Source: Erythrobacter sp. F6033 (lineage in GTDB: Bacteria > Pseudomonadota > Alphaproteobacteria > Sphingomonadales > Sphingomonadaceae). Taken from it: DNA of 64,000 bases. Shown piece after piece: positions 8,823-17,400 of the stretch (position 1 is the first letter of the stretch; each line of letters begins with the position of its first letter). Made by a program: the position numbers and the translations under genes. Below the pieces are notes generated by a model. The model was not told where the DNA came from. It did no database searches and saw nothing but the letters and a program-made list of their open reading frames with translations. The stretch lies in the NCBI RefSeq assembly GCF_023016005.1, contig NZ_JALKAZ010000001.1:744001-808000 (forward strand). Reading direction: 5' to 3'.

Positions 8823-10390
8823 ACCTTCGGAAAAAGCGTGCAGAACGCGACGGGGCATTTTCCGGGGCTACCCCCGAACGCGCAATCATTGATATCGGTT
8901 CGAACACCGTCCGGTTGGTGGTTTATGGCGGGTCCATGCGCGCGCCTGCAGTTCTCTTGAATGAGAAAGTTGCGGCGAAACTTGGCCGAGACATCGCTGA
9001 GACAGGTGCCTTGGCAGACGAAGCCGTCGAGCTCGCCATGCGCGGGCTCAGGCGGTTTGCGCTGTTGTTGCAAGATTTGGGTGTGGACGATGTCGAGACC
9101 GTTGCAACAGCAGCCGTCCGCGATGCCAGCAATGGTGAGAAGTTCGTAGCTGGCTTGCGCGAGTTGGGTTTCAACCCGCGCGTTATCACAGGTGAGGAAG
9201 AAGCCTGCCTAAGCGCAAGCGGTGTTGCTGGAGCTTTCCCAGATGCCACGGGCATCGTTGCGGACCTTGGCGGCGGGAGCCTCGAGCTCATCGACGTAGC
9301 CGATGGCGCACCGGGTTCTGCCGTATCTCTCCCTTTGGGCACGCTCAGACTACCTGAATATCGCAAAAAAGATAATGACGATTCCGCCATGCGTAAGTCG
9401 CTGGAAAAAGCGCTGAAAAAAGGTGCGGGCGAGTTCGTGGGCTCTGGTGGTAAGGACAAACCGCTTTATCTGGTCGGTGGCACATGGCGCACCATGGCGG
9501 TGTTCGCGATGCAGGAGCAGGGCCATCCGCTGTCCGACCCGCACGGCTTTGAAATGTCCGCGAAAGAGGCGAAAGGTCTGGCGAAAACGCTCGCCGGGAT
9601 GTCACCGGAGGATTTGAATACGCGTGATCGCATTTCTTCGATGCGTTCGGAAAAGCTCCCCAATGCGGCGATACTTTTGCAAGCGATGCTTGCCCGGATT
9701 GAGCCCAGCGGTCTTGTCTTTTCATCATGGGGACTGCGCGAAGGACTGCTCTATGACCGCCTGCCAAACCATGCGAAATCGCAAGATCCACTGCTCGCAG
9801 GAATTGGTGTTTTCGCTACCCAGCGCGGCGCACCGCCGACGCTTGCGGCTAGGATCGCGGCGTGGACTGTCGATGCGGCACCGTCGCAGAAGCACGGCAC
9901 CGAGCGGTTGCGATTGGCGGCTACCATGCTCGCGCTGGCATCAATGCAGATCGAGCCAAACATTCGGCTACCCCAAGCGATTGACTGGGCGTTGCACAAA
10001 CGCTGGATAGCCGTTTCTGGGAAAGACCGCGCCATGATGGCTGCGGCCGTGGCGGCGAATGGCAATCACCCGGAATTGCCGGAACAAGTCACCGAACTGG
10101 CCGATGATGACGCGCTCAATGAAGCGATCTGCTGGGGGTTGGCGGTCAGGTTGGCGCGGCGGATTGGCGCGAAGTCCCGCCGTTCGCTCCAAGCAAGCCG
10201 CCTGGTGGTTCGGGATGGAAAGCTCGTCCTACGGCTTGAGAAAAGCCATGCAGCTCTATTCGGCATTCCGACTGAGAAAGACATCAAGCTGCTTGCGGGA
10301 AAACTGGATATGGACTGGAGCGTTACCATCGTTCCAGATGGTGAGCTGAAGTCGGATGATGATGGCCACGCAGACGTGGCTGCGCAGTAA
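8819..10390 (+). CDS. ppx: Exopolyphosphatase, Ppx/GppA family
   Basis: Hydrolyses terminal phosphate from polyphosphate (or pppGpp in GppA enzymes), 523 aa, in the ASKHA fold. Phosphate-1 loop IDIGSNTVRLVVY is near the start and phosphate-2 loop VADLGGGSLELI lies about residues 149-160. The C-terminal HD-like region is that of alphaproteobacterial Ppx. The start overlaps ppk (ATGA). It is convergent with the next gene, with only 3 nt between stops. Confidence 0.93.
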   Translation: MNLRKKRAERDGAFSGATPERAIIDIGSNTVRLVVYGGSMRAPAVLLNEKVAAKLGRDIAETGALADEAVELAMRGLRRFALLLQDLGVDDVETVATAAVRDASNGEKFVAGLRELGFNPRVITGEEEACLSASGVAGAFPDATGIVADLGGGSLELIDVADGAPGSAVSLPLGTLRLPEYRKKDNDDSAMRKSLEKALKKGAGEFVGSGGKDKPLYLVGGTWRTMAVFAMQEQGHPLSDPHGFEMSAKEAKGLAKTLAGMSPEDLNTRDRISSMRSEKLPNAAILLQAMLARIEPSGLVFSSWGLREGLLYDRLPNHAKSQDPLLAGIGVFATQRGAPPTLAARIAAWTVDAAPSQKHGTERLRLAATMLALASMQIEPNIRLPQAIDWALHKRWIAVSGKDRAMMAAAVAANGNHPELPEQVTELADDDALNEAICWGLAVRLARRIGAKSRRSLQASRLVVRDGKLVLRLEKSHAALFGIPTEKDIKLLAGKLDMDWSVTIVPDGELKSDDDGHADVAAQ

Positions 10391-10393
10391 ATA

Positions 10394-11257
10394 CTAGGCT
10401 TCGCTGCGACGCTCTTTCGAAGAGAACGGCGAGAAATCGGTGTCGGTATCGAATAAATCCACACCTTCGGCCTTCTTCAGCTTACCAACCACCAGATACG
10501 TCACAGGCGTTAGAGCGGCTTCCCAGAGCACTTTGAGCAGCCAGTTGGTGATCATCACCGTGATCACTGCCTCGGTGCTCCAGATGCCGTAGAATGCGAT
10601 CGGGTAGAATATCAGACTGTCCACGCCTTGACCCACTACGGTAGAGCCGATCGTACGGGTCCACAGAGCCTTACCTTTGGTCCAGACCTTCATCTTGGCC
10701 ATGACGAACGAATTGACGAATTCGCCGGCCCAGAAGGCGACGATAGAGGCGAGGACAATTCGCCATGTGCTGCCGAACACGGATTCGTAGGTTTGCTGGC
10801 AGATCGATCCCGGCACGCTGTTGACATCGTCTTTCAGCTCCATTGAGCCGGAGGCCGCGCATTCCCACCCGTCAAATGCGGGCAGGCTGACCACAACATA
10901 GCTCATAAAGGCGAGGAAGATCATGGCCGCAAAGCCGGTCCAGATGACGCGGCGAGCGCGCGCAAACCCGTAAATCTCGGTCAGAATATCGCCGATGACA
11001 TACCCAAGCGGGAAAAACAGTATGCCCGCACCGTAAATGAAGGTGCCATCGGCAGCTGGCCACCACCCGTCCGGCCACCAGCTTACCTCAACAAAGGTAA
11101 GCTTCGCCGCGCCAATAATGTTGGAAAGCAGCAGGATCGCGACGAATGCGGCCATGACAAATTCGTAGTAGCGGAACGATACCGGCGCGCTGCTGGTCGC
11201 GGTGATCCCGTCATTCGGATCGGTATCGAAAGCGGCGGCAGGATCGGTCTTTTCCAT
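10394..11257 (-). CDS. Queuosine precursor transporter (YhhQ/VUT family)
   Basis: Inner-membrane carrier of the COG1738 family that imports queuosine precursors (preQ0/preQ1), 287 aa. About six membrane segments are visible, with the family pattern GTFIYGAGILFFPLGYVIGDILTEIYGF, WAGEFVNSFVMAKMKVWTKG and TIGSTVVGQGVDSLIFYPIAF. It is longer than the usual ~220 aa because of an N-terminal extension and an insertion near residues 135-165 that carries two cysteines. It stands alone, minus strand, between ppx and tRNA-Arg. Confidence 0.88.
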   Translation of the reverse strand: MEKTDPAAAFDTDPNDGITATSSAPVSFRYYEFVMAAFVAILLLSNIIGAAKLTFVEVSWWPDGWWPAADGTFIYGAGILFFPLGYVIGDILTEIYGFARARRVIWTGFAAMIFLAFMSYVVVSLPAFDGWECAASGSMELKDDVNSVPGSICQQTYESVFGSTWRIVLASIVAFWAGEFVNSFVMAKMKVWTKGKALWTRTIGSTVVGQGVDSLIFYPIAFYGIWSTEAVITVMITNWLLKVLWEAALTPVTYLVVGKLKKAEGVDLFDTDTDFSPFSSKERRSEA

Positions 11258-11326
11258 ATCTCGGCCCCTAGCGCGATTTGCCTATGCCGCAAAGCGCGCT
11301 ATTGGGCGGTCAGCCGTGTTCGGCGC

Positions 11327-11403
11327 GCGCCCGTAGCTCATCTGGATAGAGCGCGAGACTTCTAATCTTGAGGCAGCAGGTTCGAGTCCTGCCGGGCGCG
11401 CCA
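11327..11403 (+). tRNA. tRNA-Arg, anticodon UCU
   Basis: Complete cloverleaf with encoded CCA. Acceptor GCGCCCG (11327-11333) pairs with CGGGCGC (11393-11399), discriminator G. D stem is GCTC/GAGC. Anticodon stem CGAGA/TCTTG encloses loop CTTCTAA, giving anticodon TCT for AGA codons. T arm is GCAGG-TTCGAGT-CCTGC. It stands between the queuosine-precursor transporter and a small secreted protein. Confidence 0.95.
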
Positions 11404-11527
11404 ACTCCACTCATCTTTTCAGAACCACGGGTCGTGCCGCCTTTCGCATGTTTGCGGACGGGCGTCGTGCAGGGTTCAGGTGATGATAGGCAGTCTCGAG
11501 TCTCCAGATTTGCAAAGGAGACAGTAG

Positions 11528-11869
11528 ATGAAGACCCTTTCAACGTTTGCACTTGCCGCAGCAGCCTTGTCGGCGCCGGCGGCAGTCCTCGCTCACCCGA
11601 TCATCGTTGAACGCGATCGCGGCATGCCGATTGCGCCAAATAATGACAGCAATAAATGGTGGCTCGATTACAAGACAGATATCAGCGAGGCGAAACGCGA
11701 GTTGAGAAGCGATCTGCGCCGTGCGACCGATGAAGAGGATCGCCGCGATGCGCATGAGGAATATCGCAACGAAATCGCGGACGCCAAACACGATTACCGC
11801 AAGGAAATGCGTGAGCGCGGTTACCGGGTTGCGAATTTTCGCGAGAACCGCCGCCTCGCGAGACGATAG
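11528..11869 (+). CDS. Small secreted charged protein, function unknown
   Basis: 113 aa with a clear signal peptide (KTLSTFALAAAALSAPAAVL, cleavage before AHP near residue 22). A very charged, probably helical region follows, rich in Glu/Arg/Asp (SEAKRELRSDLRRATDEEDR). A strong ribosome site AAAGGAGACAGTAG precedes the ATG. It is probably periplasmic. No family is recognised. Its stop abuts the stop of the convergent Nudix gene with no gap. Confidence 0.75.
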   Translation: MKTLSTFALAAAALSAPAAVLAHPIIVERDRGMPIAPNNDSNKWWLDYKTDISEAKRELRSDLRRATDEEDRRDAHEEYRNEIADAKHDYRKEMRERGYRVANFRENRRLARR

Positions 11870-12649
11870 TCAGCCGCGCTGAACGGTCGAAAGCAGTTCT
11901 GCGGTTATCGGATATCCGGCATTTTCCATAATGCGCAGCATTGGTTGATCGTTGTTGTCATCGATCTGCGGAATGATGGTTTTGACCGGGATAGCTTCGG
12001 CCTGTGCACGGGCTTCATCAAAATTGGCAAACAAGGCCAAACGCTCAAGATTGCGGCGAGTGGGGAAGATCAGCTTGATCTCACCGCGCTCCGCCGCGTC
12101 GAGTGCGCCCTGTGCGCTGGTCCAGAATAGCCGTGTGTTCTCTGAATTGTCGATCGACACATCCACCTCGCCTGTGCCCAAATCAGCGAGGTAGAAGCGG
12201 GTGTCATAGACCCGCGAGAGCTTCTCATTCTGGGGAAACCACCGGGCAAATGGCACGATCTGGTCTAGGTCTAGGCTCCATCCGAACGCCGCTAGCACCG
12301 GCGCGAGCGCGCCTTCGGCTTCGATCATAACCCGCGCTTTTGCGGCGCTGTCCGCTGTAATGTCACCCGATAGGCCCAATGCGAGACCGGTCTCCTCCAG
12401 AGTTTCGCGGATCGCGGCTATCTGGTGTGCGGCTTCGTCAACGGAAAGGTCAGGCCCGGCGATTGTTTGCGCCAACTCGAAATCGGCCGGATCCACGCGG
12501 CCTCCGGGGAACACGGCCATGCCGCCCGCAAAGGTCATTGTGCGAGAACGAACCGTCATCAGCACTTCTGGAGCCCCTCCATCAGGCGCGCTGCGGAAGA
12601 TTACGATGGTTGCTGCTGGAATGCCTTCGGGGCTGGATTCGCTGTTCAT
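11870..12649 (-). CDS. Nudix hydrolase
   Basis: Probable cytosolic pyrophosphohydrolase of a nucleoside-diphosphate-linked compound, 259 aa from the ATG at 12649. The Nudix box is split: GGMAVFPGGRVDPADF, a loop of about 20 residues, then RETLEETGLALG. This resembles NUDT8/NUDT19-like CoA hydrolases, so CoA esters are a possible but unproved substrate. A TTG at 12685 in the same frame has AGGAA eight nt upstream and would add 12 residues, so the start is uncertain. Confidence 0.85.
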   Translation of the reverse strand: MNSESSPEGIPAATIVIFRSAPDGGAPEVLMTVRSRTMTFAGGMAVFPGGRVDPADFELAQTIAGPDLSVDEAAHQIAAIRETLEETGLALGLSGDITADSAAKARVMIEAEGALAPVLAAFGWSLDLDQIVPFARWFPQNEKLSRVYDTRFYLADLGTGEVDVSIDNSENTRLFWTSAQGALDAAERGEIKLIFPTRRNLERLALFANFDEARAQAEAIPVKTIIPQIDDNNDQPMLRIMENAGYPITAELLSTVQRG

Positions 12650-12804
12650 GGGATAAGTGATGGCCTGCCGAACGGGCCTTGCCAAGTGTTCCTGACCATT
12701 CAGAGGAGCGGGGATGCGGGTATGTGTCGGCGCACTTTACATCACGGCACACTCTTAAATTTCGATAACCATCTAAGTCACTAAAAAACTTGGATACTGT
12801 GATT

Positions 12805-12821
12805 TTGGCACGGTGGGTGCA
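12805..12821 (+). promoter_or_regulatory. Candidate sigma-54 (-24/-12) promoter
   Basis: The site reads TTGGCACGGTGGGTGCA. The GG (12807-12808) and GC (12819-12820) are separated by exactly 10 nt, and it differs from TTGGCACG-N4-TTGCA by one base. It faces right toward a hairpin and a rho-independent terminator with no gene between. The predicted start is about 12832. A sigma-54 activator gene (pspF) in the same window shows the organism uses this sigma factor. Confidence 0.65.
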
Positions 12822-12831
12822 TTGTTATGGG

Positions 12832-12938
12832 CAAGTCCAAATGGTCTTGAAATGAGGTTCGACCTTTCCTGGTCTCTAGGTCGACCTCCCCGTAAAAAAA
12901 GAGCCGCCTTGCTTTGGTCAGCAAGGCGGCTTCTTTTT
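12832..12938 (+). ncRNA. Candidate sigma-54-dependent small RNA
   Basis: The transcript inferred from the upstream -24/-12 promoter would be about 105 nt. It has a single-stranded 5' part, then a strong hairpin: GAGGTTCGACC (12853-12863) pairs with GGTCGACCTC, one bulged T. The 14-nt loop includes TTTCCT, which could pair with a GGAGG-type ribosome site. An A-rich linker follows, then the terminator at 12903-12938. No reading frame of note lies inside. This promoter-hairpin-terminator layout is typical of bacterial regulatory RNAs. It is an inference from sequence only. Confidence 0.5.
12903..12938. terminator. Bidirectional rho-independent terminator
   Basis: GCCGCCTTGC (12903-12912) pairs perfectly with GCAAGGCGGC (12921-12930) around an 8-nt loop. 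T-rich TTCTTTTTT follows on the plus strand and, by symmetry, the A run at 12894-12900 gives a T run on the minus strand. It ends the grxD operon from the right and the candidate small RNA from the left. Confidence 0.9.
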
Positions 12939-12966
12939 TGCCTAGCGCGTTGGCGCTGGATTCAAA

Positions 12967-13299
12967 TCAGCTTTCGGCTTTGGCGACACCTTGGTCGTCC
13001 ATCATCTGCTTCAGCTCACCAGCTTCGAACATTTCCATCATGATATCGCTGCCGCCGACAAATTCGCCTTTGACGTAAAGCTGCGGGATGGTTGGCCAAT
13101 CGGAATAGGTCTTGATGCCCTGGCGGATTTCCATGTCCTGCAGCACGTCAACGCTTTCATAAGCGACGCCGCAATGATCGAGGATCGCAACGGCTCGACT
13201 GGAAAAGCCGCATTGTGGGAAGAGCGGTGTGCCCTTCATAAACAAAACGACGTCATTTTCGCCGACGAGAGTGGAAATTCGGGTGTTGGTATCAGCCAT
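12967..13299 (-). CDS. grxD: Monothiol glutaredoxin Grx4
   Basis: Binds and delivers [2Fe-2S] clusters with BolA, 110 aa. The single-Cys active site CGFS is at about residues 30-33 (LFPQCGFSSRAVAIL). The glutathione-site residues WPTIPQLYVKGEFVGGSDI follow, as expected for CGFS glutaredoxins. It is last in a minus-strand set after the zeta subunit and a BolA protein. That pairing strengthens both calls. Confidence 0.95.
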   Translation of the reverse strand: MADTNTRISTLVGENDVVLFMKGTPLFPQCGFSSRAVAILDHCGVAYESVDVLQDMEIRQGIKTYSDWPTIPQLYVKGEFVGGSDIMMEMFEAGELKQMMDDQGVAKAES

Positions 13300-13338
13300 G
13301 ATTGATGCGGCCTTCAGTTTGATTGGTTTGTCGAGGAA

Positions 13339-13566
13339 TTACGTGGGGACCACAGTCGTAACTTGCAAGGCGTGCAGTTCGCCGCCCATCTTTCCGCCCA
13401 GGGCACCATAGACCATCTTGTGTTGCGCCACGCGGGTCTTGCCCGCGAATTGCGGTGCAGTGACTTTGGCTGCCCAATGATCGTTATCACCGGCGAGGTC
13501 AGTCAATTCGACAACTGCACCTGGCAAGGCCGCGACAATCGCGGCTTCGATATCGGGCCCTGACAT
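13339..13566 (-). CDS. BolA family protein
   Basis: Partner of monothiol glutaredoxin in iron-sulfur and iron regulation, 75 aa from the ATG at 13566 (a GTG at 13572 would add two residues). It has the class II fold signature: an invariant His in RVAQHKMVYGALGGKMGGELHAL near the C-terminus and hydrophobic N-terminal helix IEAAIVAALPGAVVELTDL. It is followed by grxD after about 39 nt. Confidence 0.9.
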   Translation of the reverse strand: MSGPDIEAAIVAALPGAVVELTDLAGDNDHWAAKVTAPQFAGKTRVAQHKMVYGALGGKMGGELHALQVTTVVPT

Positions 13567-13575
13567 TGGCACGGC

Positions 13576-13899
13576 TTAGCTGTCGCCCATCAATTGGCGT
13601 TTGGCTTCGACAGTCATCTCTTCGAGCTTTGTCCGAATGTCAGCTTCGCTAACGTCCGTGTCAGCGCCCGTCAGATCGCCGAGCAGTTTGCGGATCACGT
13701 CTTCATCACCAGCTTCTTCGAAATCGGCCTGAACAACGGCTTTTTTATAAGCGTCGGCCTCTTCCTCGGTAAGGTTCATAAGGTCAGCAGCCCATTCGCC
13801 GAGCAGGCGATTGCGACGTGCGGCCACTTTGAAGGCGGTTTCTTCGTCCATGGCGAACTTGGCTTCTTCGCCGCGTTGGCGATCCTGAAAATCTGTCAT
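13576..13899 (-). CDS. F1-ATPase inhibitor zeta subunit (DUF1476)
   Basis: Inhibits ATP hydrolysis by F1FO ATP synthase in alphaproteobacteria (family known from Paracoccus), 107 aa. Its N-terminus TDFQDRQRGEEAKFAMDEE is the inhibitory segment. The rest is a four-helix bundle (FKVAARRNRLLGEWAADLM). It is nine nt ahead of bolA. The family call is firm; the inhibitory strength varies in this family and cannot be judged here. Confidence 0.9.
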   Translation of the reverse strand: MTDFQDRQRGEEAKFAMDEETAFKVAARRNRLLGEWAADLMNLTEEEADAYKKAVVQADFEEAGDEDVIRKLLGDLTGADTDVSEADIRTKLEEMTVEAKRQLMGDS

Positions 13900-13971
13900 T
13901 GGTGTCCCTCCGAAAGTATCGGGTTTGAAATAGGGGTGGGCAGGCCTCGCAACAAGGCTTCCACCATTGAA

Positions 13972-14970
13972 TTAATCGATGGTGACGACGAGTTTTCCAA
14001 CAGCTTCACGGTTTTCCAGTTTGGCAATCGCTTCGCCAGCGCGCTCTAACGGGAAAGTTTCCGAAACGAGCGGGTCGATCTTGCCAGCCTGCATCAGCGC
14101 AAAAAGCTCTTTGACTTGCTCAACAAACTTCACTGGTTCGCGTGCAGTAAATGCTCCCCAGAAAACGCCGCAGATATCGCAGCTTTTCAAAAGTGTGAGG
14201 TTGAGTGGCATCTTCGCAATGCCAGCTGGGAAGCCGACCACAAGAAATTTGCCTTCCCAAGCAATCGAACGCAGCGCAGGCTCGGAATATTGGCCGCCAA
14301 CAATGTCATAGACGATGTTCGCACCATTCGGGCCGCATGCAGCTTTGAATTTGTTGGCCAGTTCCTTCGACGCCGCTTTGTCCATCTCATCGCGCGGGTA
14401 GATTACGACCTCATCAGCGCCCGCTTGCTTCGCAACTTCGCCTTTCGCTTTGCTGGAGACAGCCGCGACGACGCGCGCACCGAATGCCTTGGCGAGTTCG
14501 ACCGCCGAAAGCCCGACACCGCCAGCCGCGCCAAGGATTAGGACGACATCACCTTCTTTGATGTGGCCGCGATCTTTCAAACCGTGGATCGTGGTGCCGT
14601 AGGTCATCAGAAGCGATGCAGCTTTTTCGAAAGGCACACCATCAGGGATCGGGAACATCCGGCCCGCTGGCACAATGACCTTTTCTGCAAGGCCGCCATT
14701 GCCGATGCCCGCCATTACACGATCACCGGGTTTGTAATTGTCGACGCCTTCGCCAACCGCCTCAACCACACCGGCCAGTTCACCGCCCGGCGCGAAAGGA
14801 CGCTCGGGTTTGAACTGGTACATGTCACGGATGATGAGCGTGTCTGGATAATTTATCGCGCAGGCTTTCACCGCGACGAGCACTTCGCCTTTGCCGGGTG
14901 TGGGAGTATCAATTTCGTCGAGCTTGAGTGTTTCCGGTCCGCCAACTTCGTGGCTTAGAATGGCTTTCAT
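13972..14970 (-). CDS. NADPH:quinone oxidoreductase (MDR family)
   Basis: Zinc-free medium-chain reductase acting on quinones or enones with NADPH, 332 aa. It starts MKAILSHEVGGPETL behind GGGAGAGACCCAC, so the longer open frame upstream is rejected. The GroES-like half contains AINYPDTLIIRDMYQ, and the NADPH-binding loop is ILGAAGGVGLSAVELAKAFG. The four structural Zn cysteines of alcohol dehydrogenases are absent. It lies 13 nt downstream of leuD; the functional link is unclear. Confidence 0.9.
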   Translation of the reverse strand: MKAILSHEVGGPETLKLDEIDTPTPGKGEVLVAVKACAINYPDTLIIRDMYQFKPERPFAPGGELAGVVEAVGEGVDNYKPGDRVMAGIGNGGLAEKVIVPAGRMFPIPDGVPFEKAASLLMTYGTTIHGLKDRGHIKEGDVVLILGAAGGVGLSAVELAKAFGARVVAAVSSKAKGEVAKQAGADEVVIYPRDEMDKAASKELANKFKAACGPNGANIVYDIVGGQYSEPALRSIAWEGKFLVVGFPAGIAKMPLNLTLLKSCDICGVFWGAFTAREPVKFVEQVKELFALMQAGKIDPLVSETFPLERAGEAIAKLENREAVGKLVVTID

Positions 14971-14983
14971 GTGGGTCTCTCCC

Positions 14984-15583
14984 TTAGATTTGTGTGCCTT
15001 TGGCGAGCCAGTCCTGCGCTTGGGCGCGCCGGCTCTCGAATTGTCCGATCTGGGTCTGCCGCTCCAGCGTGAGCGCCACTTCATCGAGACCATTCAGCAG
15101 GCAATGTTTGCGGAATGGGTCGATGTCGAAGGCGAAGCGGTCTTGAAACGGTGTGGTGACCGTCTGAGTGTCAAGATCGACGGTAATCTCGTGCCCGTCG
15201 CGGGCAACTTCCAATAGACGGTCGATGGCTTCCTGGGGGAGCACCACGGGCAGGATACCGTTCTTCACCGCATTGCCGGAGAATATGTCCGAATATGAAG
15301 GCGCAATAACCGCGCGAATACCCAGATCGAGGATTGCCCAAGCGGCGTGCTCGCGGCTCGACCCGCATCCGAAATTGTCACCGGCGATCAGGATGGGTGA
15401 CCCAGCATAGGCGGGATCATCGAAGACATTTCCTTCGACCGCGCGGATTGTCTCAAACGCCCCTTCGCCGAGGCCTTCACGGGTGATGGTTTTCAGCCAA
15501 GCGGCTGGGATGATAATGTCGGTATCGACATTCTTGGCGCCGAACGGAATGGCGCGGCCTTCTATCCGCGAAAGAGCATCCAT
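14984..15583 (-). CDS. leuD: 3-isopropylmalate dehydratase small subunit
   Basis: Swivel-domain subunit of isopropylmalate isomerase in leucine synthesis, 199 aa, the normal length for this type. The substrate loop is [19 protein letters not shown]-terminal [18 protein letters not shown] is typical. It works with leuC, from which it is separated here by a small membrane-protein gene. Confidence 0.96.
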   Translation of the reverse strand: MDALSRIEGRAIPFGAKNVDTDIIIPAAWLKTITREGLGEGAFETIRAVEGNVFDDPAYAGSPILIAGDNFGCGSSREHAAWAILDLGIRAVIAPSYSDIFSGNAVKNGILPVVLPQEAIDRLLEVARDGHEITVDLDTQTVTTPFQDRFAFDIDPFRKHCLLNGLDEVALTLERQTQIGQFESRRAQAQDWLAKGTQI

Positions 15584-15595
15584 TGTGACCGTCCC

Positions 15596-15802
15596 TCAAT
15601 CAGTTTCTGGCGGCTCGCCGGAGGGCGCCTTTTTTGCCTGATCGGCACCGATGGCGCTGTCTTCGGTCTTTTGCTTGAAGCGCTTGCCGGCATAGAGCAG
15701 CGCGGCGGCGATAGCGGCAGAGCCAATGGTTGCGGCAGCACCGATAGCGGCGTTGCGCGCAGTGTTGTTTTTCGGCGTGTCTTCAGGGGTCTCTTTGGTC
15801 AT
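15596..15802 (-). CDS. Small single-span membrane protein between leuC and leuD
   Basis: 68 aa: polar N-terminus, one hydrophobic Ala/Gly-rich helix (AAIGAAATIGSAAIAAALLYAG, residues about 18-40), Lys/Arg just after it, then an acidic tail. Start ATG at 15802. Function unknown. It is embedded in the leu operon with 12 nt to leuD and 46 nt from leuC. Confidence 0.65.
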   Translation of the reverse strand: MTKETPEDTPKNNTARNAAIGAAATIGSAAIAAALLYAGKRFKQKTEDSAIGADQAKKAPSGEPPETD

Positions 15803-15848
15803 AGCTTTCTCATGCGGCTCGATTGCGGGGTTTGCAAGGGATCAGCGA

Positions 15849-17276
15849 TCAAAGGTCGCGGACATCTGTTAGCCGACCTTTGATTGCTGCAGCAGCAGCC
15901 ATGGCTGGCGAGAGCAGGTGGGTGCGTGCGCCGGGACCTTGGCGGCCGACAAAATTGCGGTTTGAAGTCGAAGCGCAGCGTTCACCAGCGGGTACCTTAT
16001 CCGGGTTCATGCCGAGACAGGCCGAGCAGCCGGGCTCACGCCATTCAAAACCTGCGTCGGTGAATATCCGATCAAGGCCCTCTTGCTCGGCCTGACGTTT
16101 GACCAAGCCGGATCCTGGCACAACTATGGCCCACCGCACGTTGGAGGCTTTTGTGCGCCCGTTCAGTACCTCTGCAGCGGCGCGAAGATCTTCGATCCGG
16201 CTGTTGGTGCAACTGCCGATAAAGACGTTTTCAATCGGCACCTCAGTAAGAGGGGTGCCGGGTGTCAGCCCCATATAGTCGAGGCTCTTTTGAGCCGCTG
16301 CCTGTTTGCTTTCATCAGGGAAGCTTTCGGGCGCGGGCACCACGCCGCCAATCGGGAGGACGTCTTCCGGGCTAGTGCCCCAAGTTACCGTCGGCTCTAC
16401 GTCAGCAGCATTGATGACAACCGACTTGTCAAACTGGGCACCGTCATCGGTGTGCAGAGTGCGCCAATACGCAACGGCATCGTCCCAGTCTTTGCCAGCC
16501 GGTGCCATCGGACGGCCTTTGAGATAGGCGAAAACGGTTTCATCAGGCGCGACCAATCCAGCACGCGCGCCGGCTTCGATGCTCATATTGCAAACCGTGA
16601 GCCGCTGCTCGACGCTCATTTGCTCAAAGACCTTGCCGCGATATTCGATGACATAACCATTGCCGCCGGCCGCTCCGATCACGCCGATGATGTGGAGGAT
16701 CAAATCCTTGGCCGTTACGCCGCTGGATAATCCTCCTTCAACGCGGATTTCCATGGCTTTCGAACGTTGGAGCAAGAGCGTCTGTGTGGCGAGGACATGC
16801 TCGACTTCACTGGTGCCTATTCCGAAAGCGAGCGCGCCCAGACCGCCGTGGCTTGCGGTGTGAGAATCGCCGCAGACAATTGTCGTGCCCGGCAGAGAGA
16901 AGCCTTGCTCCGGACCGACCACATGGACGATGCCCTGTTTCTCGTCAGCATCGCCGATATACTGGATGCCGAACTCGGGCGCGTTCTTCTCCAGCGCGGC
17001 CAGCTGCGCCGCGCTTTGCGGATCGGCGATGGGCACGTTGTTGCCGCTGGCATCGCGTCGCGCCGTTGTCGGCAAATTGTGATCGGGCACAGCCAGTGTC
17101 AGCTCAGGGCGGCGCACCGGACGGCCAGCAATCCTAAGCGCTTCAAAGGCTTGCGGACTGGTCACCTCGTGCACCAAGTGCCGATCAATATAGATCAGCG
17201 CGGTGCCGTCATCGCGGATTTCGACCACGTGGTCGTCCCAGATCTTCTCATAAAGGGTGCGGGGTTTGCTGGCCAT
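15849..17276 (-). CDS. leuC: 3-isopropylmalate dehydratase large subunit
   Basis: Aconitase-type subunit carrying the [4Fe-4S] cluster, 475 aa. Cluster cysteines are visible in [27 protein letters not shown] segments, [16 protein letters not shown] and CSACLGMNP. Substrate residues [13 protein letters not shown] region is near residue 70. First gene of leuC-small protein-leuD on the minus strand. The leuA and leuB genes are not in the window. Confidence 0.96.
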   Translation of the reverse strand: MASKPRTLYEKIWDDHVVEIRDDGTALIYIDRHLVHEVTSPQAFEALRIAGRPVRRPELTLAVPDHNLPTTARRDASGNNVPIADPQSAAQLAALEKNAPEFGIQYIGDADEKQGIVHVVGPEQGFSLPGTTIVCGDSHTASHGGLGALAFGIGTSEVEHVLATQTLLLQRSKAMEIRVEGGLSSGVTAKDLILHIIGVIGAAGGNGYVIEYRGKVFEQMSVEQRLTVCNMSIEAGARAGLVAPDETVFAYLKGRPMAPAGKDWDDAVAYWRTLHTDDGAQFDKSVVINAADVEPTVTWGTSPEDVLPIGGVVPAPESFPDESKQAAAQKSLDYMGLTPGTPLTEVPIENVFIGSCTNSRIEDLRAAAEVLNGRTKASNVRWAIVVPGSGLVKRQAEQEGLDRIFTDAGFEWREPGCSACLGMNPDKVPAGERCASTSNRNFVGRQGPGARTHLLSPAMAAAAAIKGRLTDVRDL

Positions 17277-17369
17277 GATCGCTTTCTAAACTCTTTTCTC
17301 GACTGCGATTAGCGGCCCTTGCGCAACACTGGCAAGACACCGCAGAAATAACCTGCATTTGGTCATGGA

Positions 17370-17399
17370 AATGTAAGACCTCAGATGCTAACTTACATT
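17370..17399 (+). promoter_or_regulatory. Inverted repeat abutting the thioesterase start
   Basis: AATGTAAG (17370-17377) and CTTACATT (17392-17399) form a perfect 8-bp inverted repeat with a 14-nt spacer, ending 1 nt before the ATG at 17401. No Shine-Dalgarno is present there. It looks like an operator for a dimeric repressor overlapping the promoter; which protein binds is unknown. Confidence 0.4.
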
Positions 17400-17400
17400 C

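Noticed and set aside
12827..12850. Eight-codon frame (MGKSKWS) near the candidate small RNA start
   Set aside because: Its ATG precedes the predicted transcription start and there is no ribosome site.
13567..13590. TTGGCACGGCTTAGC, sigma-54-like on the plus strand
   Set aside because: The GG-GC spacing is 9, not 10, and it faces no gene on that strand.
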